Assembly (NCBI RefSeq): GCF_029892155.1
Contig: NZ_JARZAG010000039.1
Coordinates: 1-60,296, forward strand
DNA: 60,296 bases
Direction of reading: 5' to 3'
Source of the DNA: Kitasatospora sp. GAS204B
Lineage (GTDB): Bacteria; Actinomycetota; Actinomycetes; Streptomycetales; Streptomycetaceae
The position numbers were made by a program, and so were the translations under genes. Under the pieces are notes generated by a model. It was not told where the DNA came from, made no database searches, and was given only the letters and a program-made list of their open reading frames with translations. Positions 37,491-47,800 of the stretch are shown piece after piece (within the stretch, counting starts at the first letter, position 1; every line of letters starts with the position of its first letter).

Positions 37491-38878
37491 CAGGCACATC
37501 CCCCCAGGGGCAGGGTGGCGAGCAGGCCGGGCGCCTGCTCCTGGTCCAGCCGGGACAGGCCCAGGCCCGCGCTCTGCGCGCGCTGCTCCAGCAGCCGGCC
37601 GTACTGGGCCGCGTCGGCCTCGCTGCGGGCGACCACCCGCACGTGCCCGGTGATCGCCACCGAGTCGCCGGTGCCGGGGCGCGCCGTCAGGCTGAACACG
37701 CTGGCCAGCGCCGGTGTGCCGGTGGCCAGGTTGACCAGCTCGGCGGCCGAGACGCCCTGGCCGGACCCGCCGGAGCGGCTCAGCTGGGGCCACTTGGAGA
37801 TCCAGTAGGTGGTGTGGAAGCGGTCGTCGATCCGCCAGAACCGGCTGTTCTCCTGGGTCCTGCGGGTGCCGCTGCCGCCGCTGCCGGTGCCCTGCCGTCC
37901 TGCGGTGGCCAGCGGGTTGGCGCAGGTGGCGATGGACAGCGCGCCGATCAGCTCCCGCTCGTCCAGCGCGGTGGCGCTGAAGCCGGCCCCGTTGAGCCGT
38001 CCGGCGAGCTGGTCGGTGACCCGCTGCAGCGCCTTGCGGGCGCCCTCCTCGCCGCCGCCGCGGGCCAGCACGGCGGTGGCCGCGCGCTGCGGGTCGAGCT
38101 TGAGGGCCACCCAGGTCAGCCGCAGCGCCGGGGTGGTGACCCCGTCCCGCAGCTCCTGGTAGGCGCGGCTGGCCAGCGCGTGGTCGGGCAGGTGCGGGGC
38201 GGGGGCGGGCTGGGTGTGCTGGACCAACTGCACCGACTCCAGCGCGATGTCGTCCACCCGCAGGGCCGAGCAGACCACGTCCAGCGGCAGCGGCAGCGCG
38301 GTGCGCATCGGCCGCAGCGGCTGGTCCTTGGCCTGCACCAGCAGCACCGAGGTGAGGAAGGTGCCGTCCCCGATCATGCCGGTCTCACGGCGGACCGGGC
38401 GGCCGACGCCCAGGTCGGCCTCGGTGGCGTGGGTGTAGGTGCGCAGCGCCGGCTCGAGTTCGAGCGCGGGTGCCAGGCCCGGGTCGGTGCCCGGCGGCGG
38501 CACGTTGCCGGCCGCCTCACGACGCCGGCGGCGGGCGGCCGTGCGGATCCGCAGCGCCTCGGGCAGGCTGCGCCCGCGCACCGGGACCAGGGCCAGCACC
38601 AGCAGCAGCACGGCGGGCACCGCGAAGGCGCCGGCGACCATGCGGTTGACGGTCCAGCCGACGGCGACCAGGGCCACCGCCACCTCGATGAGCACTACTT
38701 GCTGCAGGCGCAGCCGACTCCCGAGCAGCCCGGGGCGCGGATGCACCTTCACCGGCACGGCCGCCGGCCCGCCGCCCTGGTCCTGGATTCCCTTGGCCGG
38801 TCGGACAGTCGCGCCGCGCGGGCCCGCTTTCCCGCCCTGTGCCGCCCTGCGTCGCCCTTGCGCGGTCTGGCTTGGCAT
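37490..38878 (-). CDS. eccE: Type VII secretion protein EccE
   Basis: Membrane component of the ESX core complex, about 462 residues. Two predicted helices after a basic N-terminus (VVLIEVAVALVAVGWTVNRM, then GAFAVPAVLLLVLALVPV; about residues 50-90) and a soluble EccE domain with LPLDVVCSALRVDDIALESV and ISKWPQLSRSG. In mycobacteria EccE lies at the periphery of the EccBCDE complex. The start is uncertain: ATG 38878 gives a normal N-terminus, with AGAGGG about 12 bases upstream. Divergent from eccB. Confidence 0.85.
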   Translation of the reverse strand: MPSQTAQGRRRAAQGGKAGPRGATVRPAKGIQDQGGGPAAVPVKVHPRPGLLGSRLRLQQVVLIEVAVALVAVGWTVNRMVAGAFAVPAVLLLVLALVPVRGRSLPEALRIRTAARRRRREAAGNVPPPGTDPGLAPALELEPALRTYTHATEADLGVGRPVRRETGMIGDGTFLTSVLLVQAKDQPLRPMRTALPLPLDVVCSALRVDDIALESVQLVQHTQPAPAPHLPDHALASRAYQELRDGVTTPALRLTWVALKLDPQRAATAVLARGGGEEGARKALQRVTDQLAGRLNGAGFSATALDERELIGALSIATCANPLATAGRQGTGSGGSGTRRTQENSRFWRIDDRFHTTYWISKWPQLSRSGGSGQGVSAAELVNLATGTPALASVFSLTARPGTGDSVAITGHVRVVARSEADAAQYGRLLEQRAQSAGLGLSRLDQEQAPGLLATLPLGGCA

Positions 38879-39030
38879 TCCCCCGGGTGACCCTCTCTGA
38901 TTCGCTGTCACGGCCCGGTTGGCCGGGCGTAGAACAGTACCCGTACCGTAATCACCGTCTGCCGCATCGTAGAGGGTCAGCAGGGACCGGAGGCGGGCGG
39001 GCGGCCTGGAACAGGGGAGGGCCAAGCAGC

Positions 39031-40617
39031 ATGGCATCACGCAGGGACGAGTTGAACGCCTACACGTTCGCGCGAAAGCGCACGGTGGGTGCTTTCCTGC
39101 AACCGGTCGGTGGCGGGAGTGACGAGGACGCGCCGCGGCCGATCCGCGCGGTGGTGCCCTCACTCGTCGTGGCCGCGGTGCTGGTGGCCGGGTTCGGCGC
39201 CTGGGGGCTGATCAAGCCGACCGCGCCGCAGGGTTGGGCCGACGGCAGCAACGTGATCCTGGGCAAGGACTCGACCACCCGCTACGTCGTGCTGACCAGC
39301 GCGGACGGCACCAAGATGCTGCACCCGGTGCTCAACATGGCGTCGGCGAAGCTGGTCCTGCCGGTCAACTCCAAGGTGGTCATCGTCGCCGACTCGGCGA
39401 TCGACAACTACGCGTCGCACGGCCCGACCATCGGCATCCCGTACGCGCCCGACAAGTTGCCGAGCGCCACCGACGCGGGCACGGCGAAGAAGTGGTCGGT
39501 CTGCGACCGGCCCGGTTCCGATGCCGACCACCCCAACCAGGCGGTCTTCGTGACGGCCGGCGCGGACGCGGCCACCCTGGCCCGCCCTGACCGCAAGCTC
39601 GGTGACGGCCAGTCGCTCTGGGTGCAGGGTTTGCAGAAGAACGGTGTGCCCGGTCCCCAGTTTCTGGTCGACCCGCAGGGTCGTGCACACCCAATCGGCA
39701 CATCCGGGATGTCCGACAACGACCTGACGGCGCTGCGGATCGCGCTCTTCGGCAACGGGGCCCAGCCCGAGCACGTCAGCGACGACTGGCTGGCCACGCT
39801 CGCCCCGGGCAGCCCGATCGGCTTCCCGCAGGTGCCGGGGATGTCCGCCGGCGCCCCGACCCCCTCCGACGTCCAACTCTCCGACCAGAGCCAGCGGTAC
39901 GTCGGGCGGCTGGTCACCTCGGACGGCACCGACTACGTGGTCGGCAAGAGCCAGCTGTACAAGGTGACCCCGTTCCAGGCCGAGTTGCTGCGGCAGGCAC
40001 CGATCACCGCCAACGCCTACAAGCAGGGCAACCAGCAGGGCAATCCCGGCTACTCCGAGATCACCCCGGCCGACAACGCGAAGTACTACAACACCGTCAC
40101 CCCGCTGGCGAACGACGCCGACTGGCCCACCGCCAAGCCCGGCGCCTCGGTCAACGCCGGCGGCCCCGGCCCCAGTCCCGCGCACCAGGTGGTCTGCTCG
40201 ACGTTCGAGGGCCTGTCGGGCAGCGGCATCGCGCAGAGCGTCTGGGCCGGCACGGACTACCCCGCCGCCTTCACGCCCGGCGCGGCCAGCGCCTACGTCA
40301 GCCCCGGGCACGGGCTGTTCTACCGCGCGATGGACAACACGGCGGACGGTTCCGGCAGCGACTACCTGATCACCGAGACCGGGCTGCGCTACTCGGTGCC
40401 GGCCAGCAGCGAGGGCACCGTGGCCGGCGCCTCGCCGACGCCGACCGCGGCTGCCTCGGCGAGCCCGGCGCCGGCCCAGCAGCAGGTCAACCAGGCCCAG
40501 GACCGGCTCGGTTACCAGAACACCACGCCGGTGCTGGTGCCCAAGGCCTGGTCGAACCTGATCCCGGCCGGCCCGGAGCTGAACACCAACGCGGCCACCC
40601 AGGTGCAGAACTCCTGA
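39031..40617 (+). CDS. eccB: Type VII secretion protein EccB
   Basis: ESX core protein of 528 residues. Short cytosolic N-terminus with the typical RRDELNAYTFARKRTVGAFL, one membrane helix (about residues 40-60) and a large extracytoplasmic R-domain part. NVILGKDSTTRYVVLTSADG, LHPVLNMASAKLVL and FYRAMDNTADGSGSDYLIT fit the family. EccB spans the membrane and projects into the cell-wall space as part of the secretion complex. ATG 39031 follows AGGGGAGGG. Internal Pro/Ser-rich stretch (SPTPTAAASASPAPAQQQ) near residue 475. Ahead of the two WXG100 genes. Confidence 0.93.
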   Translation: MASRRDELNAYTFARKRTVGAFLQPVGGGSDEDAPRPIRAVVPSLVVAAVLVAGFGAWGLIKPTAPQGWADGSNVILGKDSTTRYVVLTSADGTKMLHPVLNMASAKLVLPVNSKVVIVADSAIDNYASHGPTIGIPYAPDKLPSATDAGTAKKWSVCDRPGSDADHPNQAVFVTAGADAATLARPDRKLGDGQSLWVQGLQKNGVPGPQFLVDPQGRAHPIGTSGMSDNDLTALRIALFGNGAQPEHVSDDWLATLAPGSPIGFPQVPGMSAGAPTPSDVQLSDQSQRYVGRLVTSDGTDYVVGKSQLYKVTPFQAELLRQAPITANAYKQGNQQGNPGYSEITPADNAKYYNTVTPLANDADWPTAKPGASVNAGGPGPSPAHQVVCSTFEGLSGSGIAQSVWAGTDYPAAFTPGAASAYVSPGHGLFYRAMDNTADGSGSDYLITETGLRYSVPASSEGTVAGASPTPTAAASASPAPAQQQVNQAQDRLGYQNTTPVLVPKAWSNLIPAGPELNTNAATQVQNS

Positions 40618-40808
40618 CCCGTGGTCAGCAACGGTTGCCCCCAAGGCCCGCGCAACGTCATGGGTTGGTAACCAAACAGCTCCCGGTGTTGGGAGTGTCG
40701 GCAGTGGCGACTACAGTGCTGCCGAGGCATCACACCGTGGTGCCGTTCGGGTGGCCTGGGTGACCATACGCCCGGATATTTAGTCTGTCTCATGGGGGAC
40801 GGTGGAAC

Positions 40809-41117
40809 ATGGCCGGTAGTCAGTTCACGACGACCGCTGAGGAGATGCGCGCCTTCTCCGGCAAGATCAACGAGGTCAACCAGCAGATCCAGGGCGAGCT
40901 TTCCAAGCTCAACGCGCTGGTCAGCTCGATCGCCGGAGGATGGCAGGGCGCGGCCGCGACGGCGTACCACCAGCTGCAGGAGCGCTGGAACGAGGACGCC
41001 AAGGCGCTCAACACGGTGCTGGACGAGATTCGTGGGGCGATCGACGCCACCACCTCGAAGTACTCGCAGACCGAAGAGGAGCAGCGTTCCTCGCTCGGCG
41101 GAGTCCAGGGCGCCTGA
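40809..41117 (+). CDS. WXG100-family secreted protein (Esx-like)
   Basis: Small helical hairpin protein of 102 residues, substrate of the type VII system. It carries the central Trp-x-Gly turn (AGGWQGAAATAYHQL) and two amphipathic helices. No classic signal peptide. A partner gene follows 93 bp later, so the pair is probably secreted as a heterodimer. The C-terminal Ser/Gly end lacks a clear Tyr-x-x-x-Asp/Glu export signal. The YSQTEEEQRSS segment is the nearest. ATG 40809 is preceded by GGGGGACGGTGG. Likely the esxB-type member by Streptomyces naming, not certain. Confidence 0.93.
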   Translation: MAGSQFTTTAEEMRAFSGKINEVNQQIQGELSKLNALVSSIAGGWQGAAATAYHQLQERWNEDAKALNTVLDEIRGAIDATTSKYSQTEEEQRSSLGGVQGA

Positions 41118-41154
41118 GCGTCGGTACACGGCCGCACAGCCGCGTAGACCGTAC

Positions 41155-41180
41155 GGGGCGGCCCCGGACCGGGGCGCCCC
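41155..41180 (+). repeat. Hairpin between the two WXG100 genes
   Basis: GGGGCG (41155-41160) pairs with CGCCCC (41175-41180) and CCCC (41162-41165) with GGGG (41171-41174) around GGACC, with one bulged G. Between stop 41117 and start 41211. Probably an mRNA stabiliser or processing site that sets the ratio of the two products. Confidence 0.6.
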
Positions 41181-41210
41181 GATCCACCGATTCCCTGACA
41201 AGGAGCCACC

Positions 41211-41507
41211 ATGTCCGACGGACACATCAAGGTCAATTTCTCCACCATCCAGGACGCGGGCTCTGAGGTCCGCGCCACCGCCGGCCGCATCCAGCAGCAG
41301 CTGGACGACCTCAAGGCCGGCGTGCAGCGGATCGCCAGCTCGTGGACCGGTTCGGCGCAGGAGGGCTACCAGGCCCGCCAGGCGACCTGGGACCAGAAGG
41401 CCGCCGACCTGCACAACACGCTGAACCAGATCGCGGCCGCCCTGGACAACGCGCACCAGAGCTACACCTCGACCGAGAACGCGAACGCCCAGATCTGGGC
41501 GGGCTGA
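41211..41507 (+). CDS. WXG100-family secreted protein (Esx-like), second copy
   Basis: 98-residue Esx-type protein with the central Trp-x-Gly turn (IASSWTGSAQEGYQARQ) and helices on both sides. The C-terminus contains HQSYTSTENANAQIWAG, which includes a Tyr-x-x-x-Glu-like export signal (YTSTE). Good ribosome-binding site (AAGGAGCCACC) before ATG 41211. The two proteins share the turn but little else, as in known EsxA/EsxB heterodimers. Likely the esxA-type partner. Confidence 0.93.
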   Translation: MSDGHIKVNFSTIQDAGSEVRATAGRIQQQLDDLKAGVQRIASSWTGSAQEGYQARQATWDQKAADLHNTLNQIAAALDNAHQSYTSTENANAQIWAG

Positions 41508-41617
41508 TTCACCTCCGCCCCTGATGGGCGTCGGGTGAACCGCGTTGGCGGGGCGGGTGCCGTTGGGTGCCCGCCCTGCCGCATGTCCGGATAGCGCAGC
41601 AAGTCGAGGGGTACCAG

Positions 41618-42868
41618 GTGGCGTTGGGGCGAAGGCTGAGCCGGATCGCGTCGGTCGGCGCGGTGCTGGGGGTATTGGGCGGGACGGCCGCCGGGCCCGC
41701 GGCGGCGGATCCGCCCGGGGTGCACTGGTCCCCGTTGAGCATCGCCGCGGCCGGCGACTGCCAGTTCCCGGCCAAGGACGTGGCGGCCACTCCGTGGGCG
41801 CTGCAGCGGGTGCTGCTCGACCAGTTGTGGCAGAACAACAACAAGGGTGCCGGGGTCCTGGTCGCCGTGATCGACACCGGCGTGGACAACCAGAACCCGC
41901 AGCTGGCCGGCAAGGTGCAGGACGGCGGCACCCTGCTGACGGACCCGAACAACGCCAACCAGTCGGTCGGGCCCGCGACCCAGGACACCGTCGGCCACGG
42001 CACCAAGGTGGCCGGCATCATCGCCGCCTCGCCGCTCTCCGGTGTCGGCTTCGTCGGGCTCGCGCCGAACGCCCAGATCCTGTCGATCCGGCAGAACGAC
42101 GACGCCGGCAGCGGCAACGTCGCGACGATGGCCAAGGCGATCAACAACGCGGTCGCCGACGGCGCGAAGGTGATCAACATCTCGCAGGACGTCCGGGGCA
42201 CCAACGCCGACGGCAGCTTCGGTGACAGCGGCACGCTCAAGCAGGCGATCGACAACGCCGAGGCGCACAACGTGGTGGTGGTCGCGGCCGCCGGCAACGA
42301 CGGCCTGGAAGGCCCCGTCTACCCGGCCGCCTACCCTTCGGTGCTCGCGGTGGGCGCCTCCGACCGCAACAACGAACGCGCCTCCTTCTCCGAGTACGGC
42401 GACTTCGTCAAGGTGGCCGCCCCGGGCGTCGACATGCTCTCCACCGTCCCCGGCCGCGGCCAGTGCGTGGACAACGGCACCAGCTTCGCCGCCCCGTACG
42501 TGGCCGGCGTGGCCGCCCTGCTGCGCGGTGCGCACCCGGACTGGACGGCCCAGCAGATCCGCACCCGGATCGAGCAGACCGCGCAGCGCACCGAGCACGG
42601 CGCCAACAAGTACATCGGCTGGGGCGTGATCGACCCGGTCAAGGCGGTCGACGACACGGACCCGCCGGCCAACGCCCCGAGCGCCGACGCGACGGTCAAG
42701 CTGGCCGGCGTCCCGATCATGCCGCAGCCGCTCGGCCTCGGCGAGACCCAGGCCGACCGCGACCGGCGCACCGCCACCTACGTGCTGGCCGGCGTGCTGC
42801 TGGCGGTCGCGCTGCTCTTCGGCGGCTCGGTCGTGCTGCGCGACTACCGCCGCCGCGGGCGGGCCTGA
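41618..42868 (+). CDS. mycP: Mycosin, ESX-associated subtilisin-like protease
   Basis: Membrane-anchored S8 serine protease of 416 residues. Signal peptide (LSRIASVGAVLGVLGGTAAG), catalytic Asp in LVAVIDTGVDNQNP (about residue 86), His in TVGHGTKVAGI (about 127) and Ser in NGTSFAAPYVAG (about 289), with the C-terminal helix (TYVLAGVLLAVALLFGGSVV) and basic cytosolic end. Mycosins stabilise the ESX complex and cleave some substrates. GTG 41618 lies seven bases after GAGGGG. Ends in a strong hairpin facing the convergent permease gene. Confidence 0.94.
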   Translation: MALGRRLSRIASVGAVLGVLGGTAAGPAAADPPGVHWSPLSIAAAGDCQFPAKDVAATPWALQRVLLDQLWQNNNKGAGVLVAVIDTGVDNQNPQLAGKVQDGGTLLTDPNNANQSVGPATQDTVGHGTKVAGIIAASPLSGVGFVGLAPNAQILSIRQNDDAGSGNVATMAKAINNAVADGAKVINISQDVRGTNADGSFGDSGTLKQAIDNAEAHNVVVVAAAGNDGLEGPVYPAAYPSVLAVGASDRNNERASFSEYGDFVKVAAPGVDMLSTVPGRGQCVDNGTSFAAPYVAGVAALLRGAHPDWTAQQIRTRIEQTAQRTEHGANKYIGWGVIDPVKAVDDTDPPANAPSADATVKLAGVPIMPQPLGLGETQADRDRRTATYVLAGVLLAVALLFGGSVVLRDYRRRGRA

Positions 42869-42891
42869 CGGTCCTCTGCGCACCCCGGCAG

Positions 42892-42940
42892 CGCGAAGCG
42901 GCCCGGACATCCCCCAGCAGGGTGTCCGGGCCGCTTCGCG
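42892..42940. terminator. Bidirectional terminator between mycP and the permease gene
   Basis: Perfect 18-bp stem (42892-42909 with 42923-42940), 13-base loop, between convergent genes. Confidence 0.85.
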
Positions 42941-42952
42941 AGCCAGGTCGGG

Positions 42953-44359
42953 TCAGAGCTGCTCGTCCTCCGGCAGCGTGATCACCCAGCGCGTCTCCTG
43001 GCGGGGGCGCAGGTAGAGGACCCAGTAGAGCGAGGCGATGACGGTGATCGCGCCGGTCCAGACCAGCGCGGTGTGGTCGAGCTGGGTCAGCACGTAGCAG
43101 AGCATCGCGATCAGCAGCACCGGCAGCACCGGCCACAGCGGCTGGCGCCAGGCGGGGGTGTCCTTGTGGGCGCTGCGGCGGGAGAGCAGGGCGGCGACCG
43201 CGACCAGCAGGTAGAGGGCGGCGACCGCGACACCCGTGATGTTGGTCAGCAGCAGGCCCGGGACGAAGCAGAGCGCCGCGCCGGGGACGCCGACGGCAAG
43301 GGTGGAGACCCAGGGGGCGTTGAACCGGTTCAGGGTGCCGAAGGCCTTGTTGATCGGCTCGGGCCAGGCCCGGTCGCGGCCGGAGGCGAAGAGCACCCGG
43401 GAGTTCTGGATCACCATCACGATGCCGGCGTTGATGATGGCCAGCGCGATGCAGAGGCTGATGAAGGTGCCCAGCGCCGAGTTGCTCCAGCCGGCCACCA
43501 TGCCGGAGATGTCGCCGCCGGTCAGGGTGGCCAGGTCCGGGGCGCCCAGGGTGATCGCGATCACCGGGACCATGATGACCACGGCGGACAGGCCCAGCGT
43601 CCAGAGCACCGTGCGGGCCACGTTGCGGCGCGGGTTCTCCAGTTCCTCGGAGAGGTAGATCGCGGTGCTGAAGCCCTGGGTGACGAAGAGCGCGGTGCCC
43701 ATCGCGGCCAGCATCGCGCCCAGGCCCACCGGGCTGGTCACCCCGTGGTCGCCGGCCACCACGCCGTGGAACAGGGACGAGACGCCGCGCTGGCCGTGCG
43801 CGAAGCCGAGGACCGACACCACACCGGCCGCGATCACCTCCAGGACCAGGAAGACGCCGGTGATCCAGGCGTTGGCGCGCAGGTCCAGCAGGCCGGCCAC
43901 GGTGGCCGCGAGCATCACGCCCGCACCCGCCACCGGGCCGCTGACGTGCACGATCGGGGCCAGGTAGGCGGCGGTCCCGATGGCGATCACCGAGGGGACG
44001 ATCATCACCACGATCAGCGACTGGATGAAGACCAGCCAGCCCGCGAACCGCCCGGCCAGCGTGCCGACCATCGCGTACTCGCCGCCGGCGCTGGGGATCA
44101 GGGTGCCGAGCTCGGAGTAGCAGAAGGCCACCGCGACGCAGAGGATCGCGCCGATGCCGATGGTCAGCGCGGTGGCGGTGCCGAGCGAGTTGAACAGCGT
44201 CGGAACCAGGACGAAGAGCGAGGAGGCCGGGGTGACGCAGGAGAGCGTGAGCAGCGTTCCGCCCACGACGCCCAGCGAGCGCTGGAGCTTGCGCGGGGCT
44301 TCGGCGGTACTGACCGTCACCGAGGGGGAGGTGGCGGGTGGGCGAAGCGTGTCGGTCAT
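42953..44359 (-). CDS. APC-family amino-acid permease
   Basis: Twelve-helix cytoplasmic-membrane transporter of 468 residues. Helix 1 has the APC signature (LGVVGGTLLTLSCVTPASSL), helix 3 YSELGTLIPSAGGEYAMVG with the conserved Glu and Gly-Gly, and helix 6 LGAMLAAMGTALFVTQGFST. Its own substrate is uncertain, an amino acid or amine. The gene lies inside the ESX locus between mycP and eccC but has no sequence link to secretion. Divergent upstream sequence of about 500 bp holds an A/T-richer patch with no defined promoter that I can fix. Confidence 0.9.
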   Translation of the reverse strand: MTDTLRPPATSPSVTVSTAEAPRKLQRSLGVVGGTLLTLSCVTPASSLFVLVPTLFNSLGTATALTIGIGAILCVAVAFCYSELGTLIPSAGGEYAMVGTLAGRFAGWLVFIQSLIVVMIVPSVIAIGTAAYLAPIVHVSGPVAGAGVMLAATVAGLLDLRANAWITGVFLVLEVIAAGVVSVLGFAHGQRGVSSLFHGVVAGDHGVTSPVGLGAMLAAMGTALFVTQGFSTAIYLSEELENPRRNVARTVLWTLGLSAVVIMVPVIAITLGAPDLATLTGGDISGMVAGWSNSALGTFISLCIALAIINAGIVMVIQNSRVLFASGRDRAWPEPINKAFGTLNRFNAPWVSTLAVGVPGAALCFVPGLLLTNITGVAVAALYLLVAVAALLSRRSAHKDTPAWRQPLWPVLPVLLIAMLCYVLTQLDHTALVWTGAITVIASLYWVLYLRPRQETRWVITLPEDEQL

Positions 44360-44811
44360 CAGGGGGGTCCGATCGGCTCAGCGCTTGGAGTGCGCGGTCC
44401 TGTGCGGTGCTGGGGTGGGGAGCGGTATCGCCTCCGCGAGGGTCGCCCGGTGTTCGGTTCTGCCTGTCGCTCCCGAGTCGCCATGGTGCGGGGGCGTAAA
44501 GCTTGCGTCAATGGCGGTTGACCTTCGGAATCCGTCGCGCTAACGGGGCACAAGCTTCCGATCAGTGATCATGATGGGTTGCCGGGATTGATGTCCGACT
44601 TGTTACCTTTGGCCAACAGGGCATGAATCAAAGGTGAACTGGCCAGTGCCAGCACGATTCAAAGGCATTTGCGGGCGGCGATCGTCGCTGCTCCAGGCTG
44701 GCCGGAACCGCTCGCGGGCCTCCGCGCCCGCGTCGGCCGCACCACGAGAACCGCAGCCCGGCGGCCGAAATTGGTTCATAACTTTCCAGCAGCTGGACGG
44801 GTATGCAGCCG
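44360..44811. other. Intergenic region between the permease gene and eccC
   Basis: 452 bp without a convincing gene. It contains the permease upstream region (small GTCAA-N6-TTGAC dyad near 44507-44522), an AT-richer patch around 44530-44660, and imperfect AATCAAAGG / ATTCAAAGG repeats near 44625 and 44655. Short ORFs here look random. Confidence 0.7.
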
Positions 44812-44847
44812 AAAGGGCCGGGTGCGACTGCTCGCACCCGGCCCTTT
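44812..44847 (-). terminator. Terminator after eccC
   Basis: Perfect 16-bp stem (44812-44827 with 44832-44847) and a CTGC loop, 17 bp beyond the eccC stop; symmetrical T and A runs make it usable from both sides. Confidence 0.85.
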
Positions 44848-44863
44848 TCCTCACGCTCGGTGA

Positions 44864-47800
44864 CTACTGCTGCTGCGGCAGCCAGCCCGTCTGGACCATC
44901 TGCCCGCTGGTGATCCGGCGCGACACGAACAGCCCGCGGCCCGGCGGCAGCGGCTGCGGCTTGACCGTGCCGAGCAGCACGCCCTCGTCCTTGTTGCCGG
45001 AGAGCAGCACGCCCTGCCCACCCAGCTCGCGCATCCGCTGCATCACCGGCTCGAAGAGCGAGCGCGCCGCGCCACCCGAGCTGCGCGCGATGATCACGCG
45101 CAGGCCGATGTCACGGGCGAACGGCAGGAACTCGGCCAGCGGCGACATCGGGTTGCCGGAGGAGGTGGCGACCAGCTCGTAGTCGTCCACGATCACGAAC
45201 ATGTCCTTGCCGCTGTACCAGCTGCGGTTGCGCAGCTGCTCGGCCGTCACGTCCGGACCGGGCAGGCGGCGGGCGCAGGCGCCGCGGAGCATGTCCACGA
45301 TCGCGGTCATCGCGGGCTGCGCGGCCGCGTACTCCACCAGGTACTCCGGCGGCACGGTGCCGAGCAGCGCGCGCCGGTAGTCGCCGATCACGATGCCGGC
45401 CTGGTCGGGCGTGTACCGCTCGGTGATCTGCTTGATCAGCATCCGCAGCAGCGCCGACTTCCCGGACTCGCTCTCACCGAAGACGATGAAGAGCGGGTCG
45501 GTCTCGAAGTTGACGAAGATCGGCGCCATCTCGACCTCGTCCACACCGAACGCGACACCGCGCTCGGGCTGCTCGAAGCCCTTGGGCAGCGACTGCCCGT
45601 CCAGCACCGCCGGCAGCATCCGGACCTGTGGCGCGCGCGGGCCGCTCCAGGCGGCGTCGACCGCCTCCACCAGCCCGGCCACGCCGGTCACCAGGTCGTC
45701 CACCGCCGAGGAGCCGTCCAGCCTGGGCAGTCCGCTCAGGAAGTGCAGCTTGGCGCCGGTCAGGCCGCGCCCGGCCGCGCCGACCGGCACGTTCTGGGCC
45801 ACCTTGCGGTCGATCTCCGACTCCATCGGATCACCGAGACGCAGCTCGGTGCGGTTCTGCAGCGCGTCCTTCAGCGCCGGGCGGACCTCGGCGTAGCGGG
45901 CGGCGGTCAGGATCACGTGCACGCCGTAGCCCAGACCACGTGCCACGATGTCGGTGATCACCGGCTCCAGGACCTCGAACTCCTGCCGCAGGGTCAGCCA
46001 GCCGTCGACCATCAGGAAGACGTCGCCGAACTGCTCGTCCGGCAGCTGTCCGGCGGCCCGGCGGGTGCGGTAGGTGGTGATCGAGTCGATGCCGGTGGCG
46101 CGGAACAGCTCCTCGCGCCGGTTCAGCACCCCGTGCACCTCGCTGACCATCCGGCGCACCTTGTCGACGTCCAGGCGCCCCGCGACCCCGCCGACGTGCG
46201 GCAGGTCCTGCAGCGACTGGAAACCGCCACCGCCGAAGTCCAGCAGGTAGAACTGGGCCTCCACCGGGGTGTGGGTGAGCGCGAAGCCCGTCACCATGGT
46301 GCGGATCATCGTCGACTTGCCGGAACGCGGACCACCGACCACCAGACCGTGGCCGGCCGCGCCGGAGTAGTCCTGGTAGAGCACGTCGCGGCGCTGGTCG
46401 CGCGGCCGGTCGACGATGCCGACCGGCACCACCAGGCGGCCCAGCGCGCCGAACTCCGGCGAGGTCAGGCCGCGCTCGGGGGTGGCCTGCAGCGGCGGCA
46501 TCAGCTGGTCCATGCTCGGCGCCTCGTCCAGCGGCGGCAGCCAGACCTGGTGCGCCGGCGGGCCCTGGCCGACCATCCGCTGCACGATCACGTCCAGCAC
46601 GGTGTCCACCAGCGCGTCGTCGAGCTGCTCCGGCTCCGGCTCGACCTCCATCACCACCGGCTCGGTGATCGCCACCTCGGCGGCGGTGAACAGCATCGGC
46701 TGCACGGTGGAGATCCGGCCGCTGGAACGCTGCTGGCCCGGCGCCCGGTAGGGGCCCGAGACGTAGGCGGCCTTGAAGCGGTCCATCACGTCGGTGCCGA
46801 ACTTCAGATAACCGACACCGGGCACCGGCGGCAGGTGGTAGGCGTCCGGGACGCCGATCGCGGCCCGCGACTCGGCGGCCGAGAAGGTGCGCAGACCGAT
46901 CCGGTAGGACAGGAAGGTGTCCAGGCCGCGCAGCTTGCCTTCCTCCAGGCGCTGCGAGGCCAGCAGCAGGTGCACGCCCAGGGATCGGCCGATCCGGCCG
47001 ATCTGGATGAACATGTCGATGAAGTCGGGCTTGGCGGTGAGGAGTTCGGAGAACTCGTCGATGATCAGGACCAGCGAGGGGAGCGGGTCGAGGGCCGCGC
47101 CGGCGATCCGGGCCCGCTCGTACTCGTTGAGGTTGGCGTAGTTGCCGGCCGAACGCAGCAGCTCCTGACGGCGGTTCAGCTCGCCCTCGATCGCGTCGCG
47201 CATGCGGTCGACCAGGGTGAGCTCGCCCTCCAGGTTGGTGATCACCGCGGAGGTGTGCGGCATGTCCGCCATCCCCGCGAAGGTGGCGCCACCCTTGAAG
47301 TCGGCGAGCACGAAGTTGAGCGTCTCCGAGGAGTGCGTCATCGCCAGGCCGAGCACCAGCGTGCGCAGCAGCTCCGACTTGCCGGAACCGGTCGCGCCCA
47401 CGCACAGGCCGTGCGGGCCCATGCCCTCCAGCGCGGCCTCCTTGATGTCCAGCTGGACCAGCTCGCCGTTGGCCCCGACGCCGATCGGCACCCGCAGCTT
47501 CTCGTGCTGGGCGCGCGGGCGCCAGGTGCGCGAGACGTCCACCGAGCCGGCGTCGCCGACGCCCATCAGATCGGTGAAGTCGAGGTTGGAGAGCAGCGGT
47601 TCGTCGTCGCCGCCGGCCGAGATCCGGTACGGCGCCAGCTGGCGGGCCAGCGCCTCGGACTGCCAGGCGGAGAGCAGGTCCGGCTTGCCCGAGTAGGAGG
47701 CGCCGGAGGCCGACTCCAGCAGCAGCTCGCGCTGCCCGACGGTGACCACCAGGTGCCCGGTCGGCTCGTCCAGGTCACCCGGGACCACCTCGATCACGGT

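Noticed and set aside
44603..44863. Short ORFs on both strands between the permease and eccC genes
   Set aside because: They run into or next to the eccC terminator hairpin, lack ribosome-binding sites and show no conserved features.
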